Shown here piece by piece: positions 9,166 through 16,872 of a DNA stretch of 64,000 nt (positions within the stretch are counted from its first letter, which is position 1; each line of letters begins with the position of its first letter). The stretch is from Terripilifer ovatus (GTDB taxonomy: Bacteria; Pseudomonadota; Alphaproteobacteria; Rhizobiales; Beijerinckiaceae): contig JARHVB010000014.1 in NCBI GenBank assembly GCA_029222685.1, forward strand, positions 1-64,000, in the 5' to 3' direction. The notes under the pieces are model-generated. The model was given only the letters and a program-made list of their open reading frames with translations, made no database searches and had not been told where the DNA came from. The translations under genes were made by a program, and so were the position numbers.

Positions 9166-10200
9166 GTGGCCGAATTTGGAAAGCATCTCCAGGAGCTCAA
9201 TCCGATTCCGGAGCCACTGCGCCGCAAATGGCAGCAAAACGACATGGTGCCGCTCTGGGAGACCGAGAACGACATTTTTGCGCCGCCGCGCGAGCAGCCC
9301 CGTCACTGGCCGTGGTCAGTCATGCGGCCGATCCTCGTGGAAACGTCCGAGATCACCGATCCGGCCATCATCGAGCGGCGCGTGCTCCAGCTTGTCAATC
9401 CGACCGCGGAAATAGCCGGCGGCGACGCCACGGCGGGCTTGATGAACGCGGCGCTGCAGGCCCTGCGCGCGGGCGAATCGGCAAGGCCGCACCGGCATTC
9501 GATCAATGCGCTACGCTTCATCCTTGAAGGGAACGGCGCTCAGACCATCGTCAATGGCCGACCGTGCCGGATGACGCCGGGCGACCTCGTCCTGACGCCC
9601 GCCTGGGCCTGGCACGAACACAGGCACGATGGTGGCGCGGTCTCCATATGGCTTGACGTGCTGGACGGCAATCTGCACCGCATCCTCGGCCAGGCGATCT
9701 TCCAGCCAGGGCCGGCGATCGATCTCGAACCGGCCGGCGATGAGCCATCATCCGCCTGCGCGACCATCGAGCCGGTGCATCACGGGAAAGCACCGGACGT
9801 CTTCCGCTATCCCTGGAACGATGCGGAACGCGTTTTGAACGCGGCGCCAGCGGGTCCCGACGGCGTTCGCAAGGCAAGGTATATCAACCCGGCAACGCGC
9901 GGCGCATGTCTGCCGCTGATCGACTGCTGGTTGCAGCAGATCGATGCCGGCGGGCAATCAGTTGCGGCGAGTTCTCCCGCTGACACAGTGGTTTCCGTGG
10001 TTGAGGGCGAAGGTGTCTCGAGGATCGGCGACCGCGAAATTCAATGGTCGGCAAAAGATACGTTCACCATTCCAAGGCGGACCGTGGCATCGCATATGGC
10101 CAGCAAGATGTCGCGGCTGTTCTTCGCAAGCAATGTCGAAGTCTATCGGCGGCTTGGACTTGCGGAGCAAGGGACAGGCACGCAGCAACCCGGCGCCTGA
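9166..10200 (+). CDS. Cupin dioxygenase, gentisate/salicylate/1-hydroxy-2-naphthoate 1,2-dioxygenase-like
   Basis: A 344-residue bicupin of the gentisate 1,2-dioxygenase family. The N-terminal cupin has the Fe(II) ligands H109 and H111 (RPHRHS) and H150 (AWAWHEHRHDG), inside the family block ALRFILEG...GDLVLTP. The C-terminal cupin (about 235-330) keeps the fold (VVEGEG, FTIPRR) but has no obvious second His triad. The start is GTG, 7 bp after CAGGGAGG; a nearby ATG at 9162 is out of frame. These enzymes open mono- or dihydroxylated aromatic carboxylates between C1 and C2. Next to a NahE/PhdJ-like aldolase, a hydroxynaphthoate-like or substituted salicylate substrate is plausible. Confidence 0.87.
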   Translation: MAEFGKHLQELNPIPEPLRRKWQQNDMVPLWETENDIFAPPREQPRHWPWSVMRPILVETSEITDPAIIERRVLQLVNPTAEIAGGDATAGLMNAALQALRAGESARPHRHSINALRFILEGNGAQTIVNGRPCRMTPGDLVLTPAWAWHEHRHDGGAVSIWLDVLDGNLHRILGQAIFQPGPAIDLEPAGDEPSSACATIEPVHHGKAPDVFRYPWNDAERVLNAAPAGPDGVRKARYINPATRGACLPLIDCWLQQIDAGGQSVAASSPADTVVSVVEGEGVSRIGDREIQWSAKDTFTIPRRTVASHMASKMSRLFFASNVEVYRRLGLAEQGTGTQQPGA

Positions 10201-10223
10201 GAGGAGCATCGGAGGGAAGAACC

Positions 10224-11024
10224 ATGGCAGACACGGATGTCTCACCCGTTCCCGATTTCACGCGCACGCTGCGCCTCGACGGAAAGGCCGTCATCGTTTT
10301 CGGCGCCGGACAGGGCATCGGCCGCCAGGCCGCCCACGCGGTCAAACAGGCCGGCGCCGATGTCATCTGCGTCGATCTCCATCACGATGCTGCGACGCGT
10401 GTCGCAGCGGAGGTCGGTGGCGCCGCCATCGCCTGTGACGTCACCCAGCGAGAAGCGGTCGAGGATTGTTTCGCGCAGGCCGAGTGCCTGATGCCGGGTC
10501 GTTTGCGAGGCATCATCGATATCGTCGGCGAGGCGCGCCTGACGACCCTGGATGCGGCAACCGACGCACTCTGGCAGTCGCAGTTCGATATCGTCACCAA
10601 GCATGCTTTCCTGGTCACCCAGGTCGGAAGCGCGCTGCTGCGCGGCAACGGCGGCGGTGCCATCAGCTTTGTCGGTTCGCTATCCGGCCGCAGAATGTTG
10701 ACCAAGCAGTCCATCTACGGGCCGGCCAAGGCGGCGTTGCATCATCTGGTTCAATGCGCCGCCTTTGAACTGGCCGGACAGGGTATACGGGTTAATGCCG
10801 TTGCACCGGGGTTCGTCCATACGCCCCGGATGGACCGCATGGTGTCTGAAGCGAAGTGGCGGGAGATCGAAAGTGCGATCCCTGTCGGCAAGGCAGCCGC
10901 GTCCTATGAGATCGCGCAGGTCCTGCTGTTCCTGACCTCGGATATGGCGAGCTACGTGACCGGCCAGATCATCGGCATGGACGGTGGTCTCGCCACGGGC
11001 ACGCCCTTGCCGGTTCTTTTCTAG
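10224..11024 (+). CDS. SDR-family oxidoreductase
   Basis: A 266-residue classical SDR. GAGQGIG is near residues 28-34, DIVG near 94-97, and Y-x3-K is in YGPAKAALH. The C-terminal GMDGGLATG closes the fold. The start MADTDVSP has GGAGGGAAG upstream; a longer frame begins inside the cupin gene and is rejected. It follows the cupin gene by 23 bp, so it is co-transcribed with it and is probably a dehydrogenase for an alcohol or cis-diol intermediate. The substrate is unknown. Confidence 0.87.
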   Translation: MADTDVSPVPDFTRTLRLDGKAVIVFGAGQGIGRQAAHAVKQAGADVICVDLHHDAATRVAAEVGGAAIACDVTQREAVEDCFAQAECLMPGRLRGIIDIVGEARLTTLDAATDALWQSQFDIVTKHAFLVTQVGSALLRGNGGGAISFVGSLSGRRMLTKQSIYGPAKAALHHLVQCAAFELAGQGIRVNAVAPGFVHTPRMDRMVSEAKWREIESAIPVGKAAASYEIAQVLLFLTSDMASYVTGQIIGMDGGLATGTPLPVLF

Positions 11025-11041
11025 GATCATCGGAGACGCAC

Positions 11042-11374
11042 ATGAAGGCCTGGGTGATATTCGAACGCCAGTCAGCGGAAAGCCTCGATTTCGTGCCGGC
11101 TTATCGATCGCTGGCTGCGCCAAGCGTCAAGAAATTCGGCGGCCGCTATATAACCGTGAGCTATGACAATCCGATCGTGGAAGGCCCGGTCATCGACGAA
11201 GGTCCGGCAATGATCAGCGTCATCGAATTCGCGTCACGCGCCGATGCCGAGGCCTGGTATCACTCTAAGGACTATGCCGCCGCCATCGCCACGCGCGTCG
11301 GCCAGGTCGTCAACCGGGCGATGATCATCGACGTCAATCCGCCGGAATATGCGGTGCAAGCCGGGGCGATCTAG
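11042..11374 (+). CDS. DUF1330-family protein
   Basis: A 110-residue dimeric alpha+beta-barrel (ferredoxin-like) protein. The pattern MKAWVIFE...Y...AAPSVKKFGGRYITV...EFASRADAEAWYHS..Y is diagnostic of DUF1330. Members are often found in aromatic and fatty-acid operons, but no activity is established. It lies 17 bp behind the SDR gene, as the third gene of that operon. Its TAG stop lies on the edge of a dispersed repeat. Confidence 0.82.
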   Translation: MKAWVIFERQSAESLDFVPAYRSLAAPSVKKFGGRYITVSYDNPIVEGPVIDEGPAMISVIEFASRADAEAWYHSKDYAAAIATRVGQVVNRAMIIDVNPPEYAVQAGAI

Positions 11375-11477
11375 AGCTTTTTCGGTTCTGATGCAATCAG
11401 AACCGAGCTCTAGGTTTTTGTTTTGACGCATTTTCTTCTCGCGAACCGGCAGCCACTTCGCTCGAAAATGCTCTAGA
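11371..11477. repeat. Dispersed intergenic repeat family 1, copy 1
   Basis: A mosaic bounded by CTAGA at both ends. It is the inverted counterpart of the element at about 21671-21784: both contain the AGAGCTC-TAGGTTTTTG block, the GACGCATTTTCTTC block and the CGAACCGGC...CACTTCGCTCGAAAATGCTCTAG block. Inside, CGGTTCTGAT (11383-11392) pairs with ATCAGAACCG (11396-11405) and is followed by a T-rich run, so it can act as a terminator for the DUF1330 operon. It fills the gap between two convergent genes. Confidence 0.85.
11383..11420 (+). terminator. Hairpin plus T-rich tail within repeat 1
   Basis: A perfect 10-bp stem (11383-11392 / 11396-11405) with a 3-base loop, followed by GAGCTCTAGG and a T-rich run starting near 11414. 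It is placed just after the DUF1330 stop codon. Confidence 0.5.
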
Positions 11478-12387
11478 TTTGCCGCGCGCCGGCCCAGCGC
11501 TGCTCGCTGATCGCGCGGCTCACGACCTTCTCGATCAGGCTGCGTGTCTTGCGCAGACCGATCATGTGGCTCCTGTGCCGGTTGATCGCCAGCATCCAGC
11601 GCAGTTCCAGACCGCCTAGCGTTGATATCCACATGCCCGCCTGTTGCGGATTGTCGAACACCCTGCCAACAGCCGCGCATTGGTCGACGCATCCCGAGCG
11701 CACGAGCGTATGCGCGATTTCCATGTTCTCAGGTTCAAGCACCACATCGGGAGCTGGAAGCCTCGCAGCCTTGAGGGCGTCTTCCAGTATGGTGCGAACC
11801 GCATTGGGGCGTCCCGGCATCGCCATCGGGTAGCGTGTCGCCTCCTCGAGACCGGCTTCATCATCCGGCTGCGGCAGGCCCAGTTTGCGGAACAGGATGA
11901 TCGGTTCGCAGGCAATCGGTATCTGCTCGAAATCGGCGACGGACACGAGCTTCTCGGGCACGATCGCGATGTCGAGGACGCCCTGGTTGAGCAGGTCCTT
12001 GATATAGATGTTGAAGCCTTCGAAGATGCGCAGCTTCGTCTTCGGCGCCGCCGCGCGCATCTCATTGATGAGCGGTACGGTGACATGATCCCTCACCGGT
12101 GTCGGCATGCCGATCACGACCTGTGTCGCCGGTTCGTCCGACAATTCCTCGCGGATCGCGGCTGTGTGCTGCAGCAACTCCGGTGCGCGGTCGGCCAGCA
12201 GCTGCCCGGCGTTCGTCAGCGCCACACCGCGGCGTCTGCGGATCAGCAACGGACGGCCGATGTCGCGCTCGAGTTCGACCAACGCGCGGCTGAGGGCCGG
12301 CTGCGTGACGCCGATCTCCTTCGCGGCCCTGTTGATGCTCCCGAATTCAGCGACGCGGAGGAAGTTTTCCAGCAATTGAGTGTTCAT
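11473..12387 (-). CDS. LysR-family transcriptional regulator
   Basis: A 304-residue LTTR. The N-terminal winged helix (MNTQLLENFLRVAEFGSINR...GVTQPALSRALVELE, residues 1-45) is canonical, and the rest is a periplasmic-binding-like effector domain. An in-frame ATG 8 codons upstream is less likely. It sits at the end of the cluster, convergent with the cupin-SDR-DUF1330 operon, and is the best candidate regulator for the aromatic genes around it. The last codon and TAG stop fall at the edge of a dispersed repeat, so the extreme C-terminus may have been remodelled by repeat insertion. Confidence 0.9.
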   Translation of the reverse strand: MNTQLLENFLRVAEFGSINRAAKEIGVTQPALSRALVELERDIGRPLLIRRRRGVALTNAGQLLADRAPELLQHTAAIREELSDEPATQVVIGMPTPVRDHVTVPLINEMRAAAPKTKLRIFEGFNIYIKDLLNQGVLDIAIVPEKLVSVADFEQIPIACEPIILFRKLGLPQPDDEAGLEEATRYPMAMPGRPNAVRTILEDALKAARLPAPDVVLEPENMEIAHTLVRSGCVDQCAAVGRVFDNPQQAGMWISTLGGLELRWMLAINRHRSHMIGLRKTRSLIEKVVSRAISEQRWAGARQI

Positions 12388-12720
12388 GGGGCAGCCCGGT
12401 GTCGCCTCCAAACCAAGCTACGGTTGCACATGCAGCGTTGCACGGTTCTTCAGATTTTGCACAAAAGGTAACCGCAAATTCCCGCCGTCGTCAAATGCCA
12501 TTGTCGGCTCATGGACGCGGCGCGCGTGAAGAAGCTGCATTTTCCTGTGTTGAAGAGCCCCATAAATACATGATATCTATGTATCTAAGCCTCATTCGCC
12601 ACGGCGGGAACGACGGCCTCGGCATTTTATGTGAATCGAATAGCGCTGCTTGACCAAGCACCAGAGTTTGCATAAAAAATCCAACTGTGCGCAATGCTGG
12701 TCTTAACTTTGGGGTTGTCC
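12388..12720. other. Divergent intergenic region, comparatively AT-rich
   Basis: A 333-bp gap between lysR and the DUF1857 gene with no convincing gene. It contains an AT-rich stretch and a dyad at 12565-12583. Confidence 0.5.
12565..12583. promoter_or_regulatory. Candidate operator, ATACAT-N7-ATGTAT dyad
   Basis: Perfect 6-bp arms (12565-12570 and 12578-12583) around a GATATCT core, in AT-rich DNA between two divergent genes. The form fits a binding site for a dimeric regulator, possibly the adjacent LysR or the downstream GntR protein. Confidence 0.35.
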
Positions 12721-13182
12721 GTGTACGCCATCGCTGCATCGTTTGACGTCAATCCGGTAGGCGAACCCGTCGTCATCAGCCGGGAGGACATGTGGAAGGG
12801 CCTGGTCCAGAAGGCGGAATACGCTGTGCCCTTCGTGCCGGCGATGGACGATTGCAGAATTATCGAACGCTTCGAGGACGGATTTATCCGCGAAATCCAC
12901 CTGCGCGGCACAGTCATGCGAGAGCGCATCGTCTTCACTCCGGACGTCCAGGTTCATTTCACGCGCATCGATCCTGCCGATGGCGGCTGGATCGCCAACG
13001 TCATGAGCGAGTCGGAGCACGGCCTGCAGCTCACCTTCGTGTTTGCTCTGACATTCCCCGGTGTCGCAGCCGGCTCGGCGGAAGAGCGCGCGCGTGGCGA
13101 TGACGTGAAGGCGAGCTATATCGAGGCAATCACCGCGACGATCGCCGAGACCCGCCGCCGCGTTAAAGCCGGCACCATCTGA
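12721..13182 (+). CDS. DUF1857 (AtaL-like, SRPBCC fold) protein
   Basis: A 153-residue protein. The pattern VNPVGEPVVISREDMWKGL, then AMDDCRIIERFEDGFIREI, RERIVF, and a C-terminal VAAGSAEE...YIEAITATIAE matches DUF1857, a ligand-binding START-like helix-grip fold with no settled function. A GTG at 12721 gives the family-like N-terminus; the ATG at 12694 adds nine residues without a better ribosome site. It lies 38 bp upstream of the GntR gene in the same direction, so the two are probably co-transcribed. Confidence 0.75.
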   Translation: MYAIAASFDVNPVGEPVVISREDMWKGLVQKAEYAVPFVPAMDDCRIIERFEDGFIREIHLRGTVMRERIVFTPDVQVHFTRIDPADGGWIANVMSESEHGLQLTFVFALTFPGVAAGSAEERARGDDVKASYIEAITATIAETRRRVKAGTI

Positions 13183-13220
13183 CCGGGTGAGCGAACGGAG
13201 CAGATCGGGTAGGCCAGCCT

Positions 13221-13949
13221 ATGAACATTGTCGATCCGGATACGCTTCGCAGTTCCGCCACCGAGCGTGGCGAGAAAGCGCCGTCGCTTTCGGAGCAGGC
13301 CTATCGCCTGCTGCGGCACCAGATCCTGCGCCGGGAAATCCCGCCCGGCGAAAGATTGCGCATGGAAGTCCTCCAGCGCGAATATTCCTTCTCCAGCAGT
13401 CCCCTGCGCGAGGCGCTCAACCGTCTGGTGGTCGAAGGGCTCGTGACCGCCGACGACCATCGCGGCTTCCGTGCGGCGGAAATGTCGGCTGAGGATCTGC
13501 ACGACATCACCGCATTCCGCCTTGTCAACGAGCCTGCAGCGCTCGCGCAATCGATTGCCAGAGGCGATGATGCCTGGGCAGGGCATGTGATCTCGACGCA
13601 TCATCAGCTCGAGAAGATCGAAGAAAAAATCGCCCGTGAAGAAGCGCACTGGAACGAAGAGTGGACCGCGCGCCACAAGAATTTCCACATGGCGCTGGTC
13701 TCGGCCGCGGACTCTGTAAGGCTGGTGACGATCTGCTCGAGCCTCTTCGATCAGGCCGAACGCTACCGCCGCTTCTCGGCCCGCAACCGCGTCAATCCGC
13801 GCGACACGAAGGACGAACATCGCAGGCTGATGGAAGCGGCCGTAGGCCGACAGGGCGAACTGGCCGTTGCGCTTCTGAAAGAGCACCTGCAACGCACCAC
13901 GCGCAATGTGATCGATCTGGGCGGATATCAATCGATGTCGGCGGAGTGA
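13221..13949 (+). CDS. GntR-family (FadR subfamily, FCD) transcriptional regulator
   Basis: A 242-residue regulator. The winged helix is at about 22-90 (AYRLLRHQILRREIPPGERL...SSSPLREALNRLVVEGLV) and a helical FCD effector domain follows (about 95-230). The usual metal-binding FCD residues appear as D/N near FRLVNEP, H in the HKNFH segment, and H in KDEHRRLMEA. Such proteins are carboxylate-responsive repressors. It is next to DUF1857 and convergent with a Bug receptor gene, so it may control the DUF1857 gene or the receptor/GMC oxidoreductase pair. Confidence 0.88.
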   Translation: MNIVDPDTLRSSATERGEKAPSLSEQAYRLLRHQILRREIPPGERLRMEVLQREYSFSSSPLREALNRLVVEGLVTADDHRGFRAAEMSAEDLHDITAFRLVNEPAALAQSIARGDDAWAGHVISTHHQLEKIEEKIAREEAHWNEEWTARHKNFHMALVSAADSVRLVTICSSLFDQAERYRRFSARNRVNPRDTKDEHRRLMEAAVGRQGELAVALLKEHLQRTTRNVIDLGGYQSMSAE

Positions 13950-13955
13950 AGCTGC

Positions 13956-13988
13956 AGGACGCCGCTTCCCTTCAAGTTGAGGCGTCCT
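13956..13988. terminator. Possible bidirectional hairpin between convergent genes
   Basis: AGGACGCC (13956-13963) pairs with GGCGTCCT (13981-13988) around a 17-base loop, in the 41-bp gap between the GntR gene and the Bug receptor gene. There is no strong U-tract. Confidence 0.35.
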
Positions 13989-13990
13989 CG

Positions 13991-14968
13991 CTACAGCGGT
14001 TCGATGCCTGCCGACTTCACCACCGCCGACCAGCGGGCGAATTCATCGCGCACGAACTGCGTCAATTCCTTCGGCGTCGATGATTTCGGCTCGATCATCT
14101 GAGCGCCGAATTTGGCGACCACCTCCGGATCGACAAGCACGCTGGCGACCTGCTTGTGCATTTCGTCGAGCATGGCGGGCGGCGTACCCGGCGGCGCGAT
14201 CAGCGCGTTCCAGGCGCTGGCCTCGACGCCTTCGATGCCGGCTTCGGCGAATGTCGGCACGTTCGGCAGGAAGACCGACCGTTTGGGTTCGGTCACCGCC
14301 AGGATTTTCATCTTGCCGTCGCTTGCCAGAGGCACGACGGACACCGCCGGCAGGACGGTCATCTGAACATCGTTCTGCATCACCGCCTGGGCTGCCTGCG
14401 GCGAGCCGCCGAAGACGACATGCACGACCTGCGTGCCGCTCTTGGCCGCGATCAGCTCCATCGACAAATGCGACAGCGAGCCGCGTCCGATCGAAGCGTA
14501 ATTATACTTGCCGGGGTTCTTCTTGAGAAGGTCGATCAATTCCTTGACCGAATTGACGCCCAGCTGATTGCTCACCGCCAGCACGCTCGGCTGCGAGGTC
14601 AGCATCGTCACCGGCGCGATGTCCTTGAACGGATCGTAGGGCATGGACTTCATCAGCACGGTGTTCATTCCCATCGGGCCGAACAGGCTGATGCCGATGA
14701 CAGAACCATCCGCCGGCGCCTTGGCGACGACATCCGTGCCGGTATTGCCGCTGGCGCCGGGGCGGTTCTCGATGATGAAAGCCTTGCCGGAACGCTGCTG
14801 AAGCTTGTCGCCGATGACCCGGGCGATGATATCGGGAGAAGAGCCGGCAGCGAACGGCACGATGAACTTCACGTTGCCGGTCGGCCAGGTCTGCGCCGAA
14901 GTCTGCGCCGAAGCCGGCAGGCTGGTGAGGGCGACCACCGCGCCGATGAGTGCCAGGAACCTTCGCAT
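13991..14968 (-). CDS. Bug-family (TctC-like) tripartite tricarboxylate receptor
   Basis: A 325-residue periplasmic receptor. The signal peptide (MRRFLALIGAVVALTSLPASAQ) is followed by the Bug hallmark VKFIVPFAAGSSPDIIARVI and by IENRPGASGNTGTDVVAKA. These residues form the two loops that hold a carboxylate through water molecules. GGGGGAG precedes the ATG. No TctA or TctB permease gene is nearby, so it is an orphan receptor. It is divergent from the GMC oxidoreductase with 162 bp between starts. Confidence 0.9.
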   Translation of the reverse strand: MRRFLALIGAVVALTSLPASAQTSAQTWPTGNVKFIVPFAAGSSPDIIARVIGDKLQQRSGKAFIIENRPGASGNTGTDVVAKAPADGSVIGISLFGPMGMNTVLMKSMPYDPFKDIAPVTMLTSQPSVLAVSNQLGVNSVKELIDLLKKNPGKYNYASIGRGSLSHLSMELIAAKSGTQVVHVVFGGSPQAAQAVMQNDVQMTVLPAVSVVPLASDGKMKILAVTEPKRSVFLPNVPTFAEAGIEGVEASAWNALIAPPGTPPAMLDEMHKQVASVLVDPEVVAKFGAQMIEPKSSTPKELTQFVRDEFARWSAVVKSAGIEPL

Positions 14969-15130
14969 GGTGTCTCCCCCATTTGCGTGTTGATGGAGGC
15001 CTGCCTAGCACAGGAGCCGGCAAGACCGCAAAATCGCGGGCGGCGTGCCCGCCCGAAAGGTGGACGCGACTGCCATGCCGTTGTACGGATTTCCGTACAG
15101 ACTGGGAATCCAGCGTTTTCTGCTTCAGGG

Positions 15131-16768
15131 ATGGCGATGAGCACTTCAAGAAATTATGATTTCATTATTGTCGGCGCAGGGTCTGCCGGCTGCGTTCTGG
15201 CCAACAGGTTGTCGGCCGATGCCGACACCAAGGTCCTGCTGATCGAAGCCGGACCAGCCGACCGCCATCCCCTCATTCATATTCCGCTCGGCATGGGCAA
15301 GATGCACGAGCATGAAATGTTCGATTGGGGCTACCGCACCGAGCCGGAGCCCAATCTCAACAATCGCCGGATCGAGGCCATGCGCGGCAAGGTTTTAGGC
15401 GGCTCCTCCTCGATCAACGTCATGGCTTATACGCGCGGCCACCGCGGCGATTACGACCGCTGGTCGCAGAACGGCGCCACCGGCTGGTCGTATGCAGAAT
15501 GCCTGCCCTATTTCAAGCGCAGCGAAACCTGGCAGGGCGGCGAGAATCCCTGGCGCGGCGGTGACGGCCCGCTCGGCACCGAATATGCGCGCACGCGCGA
15601 TCCGCTGTTCGAGGCCTGGATCGATGCCGCCAGACAGGCCGGCCTGCCCTATACGGACGATTACAACGGCGAGAGCGGCGAAGGCGTCGGACGCAGCCAG
15701 TATACGATCCGCAACGGCCGGCGTTCCTCGACCTCGAGCGCCTATCTCAAGCCGGCGCGCAACAGGCCGAACCTCACCGTCGAAACCAATGCGCTGACCA
15801 CGCGTATCGTGATGGACGGCAAGCGCGCCCGCGGCGTTGAATTTACCAACAACGGCATGAGCGTCACAGCTCACGCCGACCGCGAGGTCATTCTCAGCGC
15901 CGGCACGTTCAACACGCCGCAACTGCTGATGCTATCCGGTATCGGGCCAGCCGATCATCTGAAATCGCTGGGTATTACGCCGGTTGCCGACCTGCCGGTC
16001 GGCAAGAACCTGCAAGATCATCTGGCTGCGATGATCATGTTCACGCGGCCCAAGAATCCGTCGCCGTTCCGCGACACGATGCGGTTCGACCGCATCGCAT
16101 TCGGCATGGTGCAATCCTATCTGACGGGCACAGGCGCCGGCACGGTGGTGCCGGGCGGCCTGCATGCCTTCATCAAGACCAGGCCGGATCTCGCCGTGCC
16201 CGACATCGAATTCATGTTCCGCGGCCTGCCGGGCGATGCCGGCATGTGGTTTCCGGGCATCAAGGCGCCCTATCTCGATGGCTACGGCATCAGGCCCTGC
16301 CTGCTGCATCCCGAAAGCCGCGGCGAAGTGACCCTGCGCAGCACCAACCCGGGCGAGCCGCCGCGCATCTTCTACAACTTCTTCACCGCGCCGAACGACC
16401 TGCCGCGGCTGCGCAACGGCTTCAAGCGCGCGCGCGACGTCGCCTATCAGAAGGCCATGGACCCCTATCGCGGCGAGGAGAAATCGCCGGGGCCGAAGGT
16501 GAAGACCGACGACGAGATCGATGCCTTTCTCAAACGCACGGCGATCACCGCGCATCATCCGGCCGGCACCTGCAAGATGGGCACGGATGCCCAGGCGGTT
16601 CTCGATCCGCAATTGCGTGTGCTCGGCGTCGATGGCCTGCGCGTGGTCGATGCCTCGGCCATGCCCGACATGGTCGGCGCCCATATCAACGCCTGCGTCA
16701 TCATGATGGCCGACAAGGCAGCGGACCTGATCCGCAACGTCGATCCGCTGCCGCCGTCGAATGCATAG
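15131..16768 (+). CDS. GMC-family FAD-dependent oxidoreductase (choline dehydrogenase-like)
   Basis: A 545-residue flavoenzyme. The FAD dinucleotide motif FIIVGAGSAGCVLANRLS is within the first 30 residues, the GMC signature GKVLGGSSSINVM is near residue 87, and the second signature VILSAGTFNTPQLLMLSGIG is near 255. The C-terminal catalytic pair is the His in HHPAGTCKMG and the distal Asn in GAHINACVIM. Start choice: ATG 15131 or the in-frame ATG 15137; the long upstream frame is antisense to the Bug gene and is discarded. It oxidises a primary alcohol in the cytoplasm, possibly on a ligand captured by the divergent Bug receptor. The substrate is unknown. Confidence 0.9.
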   Translation: MAMSTSRNYDFIIVGAGSAGCVLANRLSADADTKVLLIEAGPADRHPLIHIPLGMGKMHEHEMFDWGYRTEPEPNLNNRRIEAMRGKVLGGSSSINVMAYTRGHRGDYDRWSQNGATGWSYAECLPYFKRSETWQGGENPWRGGDGPLGTEYARTRDPLFEAWIDAARQAGLPYTDDYNGESGEGVGRSQYTIRNGRRSSTSSAYLKPARNRPNLTVETNALTTRIVMDGKRARGVEFTNNGMSVTAHADREVILSAGTFNTPQLLMLSGIGPADHLKSLGITPVADLPVGKNLQDHLAAMIMFTRPKNPSPFRDTMRFDRIAFGMVQSYLTGTGAGTVVPGGLHAFIKTRPDLAVPDIEFMFRGLPGDAGMWFPGIKAPYLDGYGIRPCLLHPESRGEVTLRSTNPGEPPRIFYNFFTAPNDLPRLRNGFKRARDVAYQKAMDPYRGEEKSPGPKVKTDDEIDAFLKRTAITAHHPAGTCKMGTDAQAVLDPQLRVLGVDGLRVVDASAMPDMVGAHINACVIMMADKAADLIRNVDPLPPSNA

Positions 16769-16872
16769 AATCTGGCTCTTCCGCAACGTGCGCAAACGCA
16801 CATTCTCGTATCCCGGAGCATTGTATCGCTGAAAGAATAGACTCAAATTTCACCATGCCCACGAGGCCGATC

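Noticed and set aside
9162..9527. ATG at 9162 as the start of the cupin gene
   Set aside because: It is out of frame with the cupin domains; the GTG at 9166 is in frame and correctly spaced from CAGGGAGG.
14156..15130. Long N-terminal extension of the GMC oxidoreductase frame
   Set aside because: The extension is antisense to the Bug receptor gene; the FAD motif starts right after the ATG at 15131/15137.
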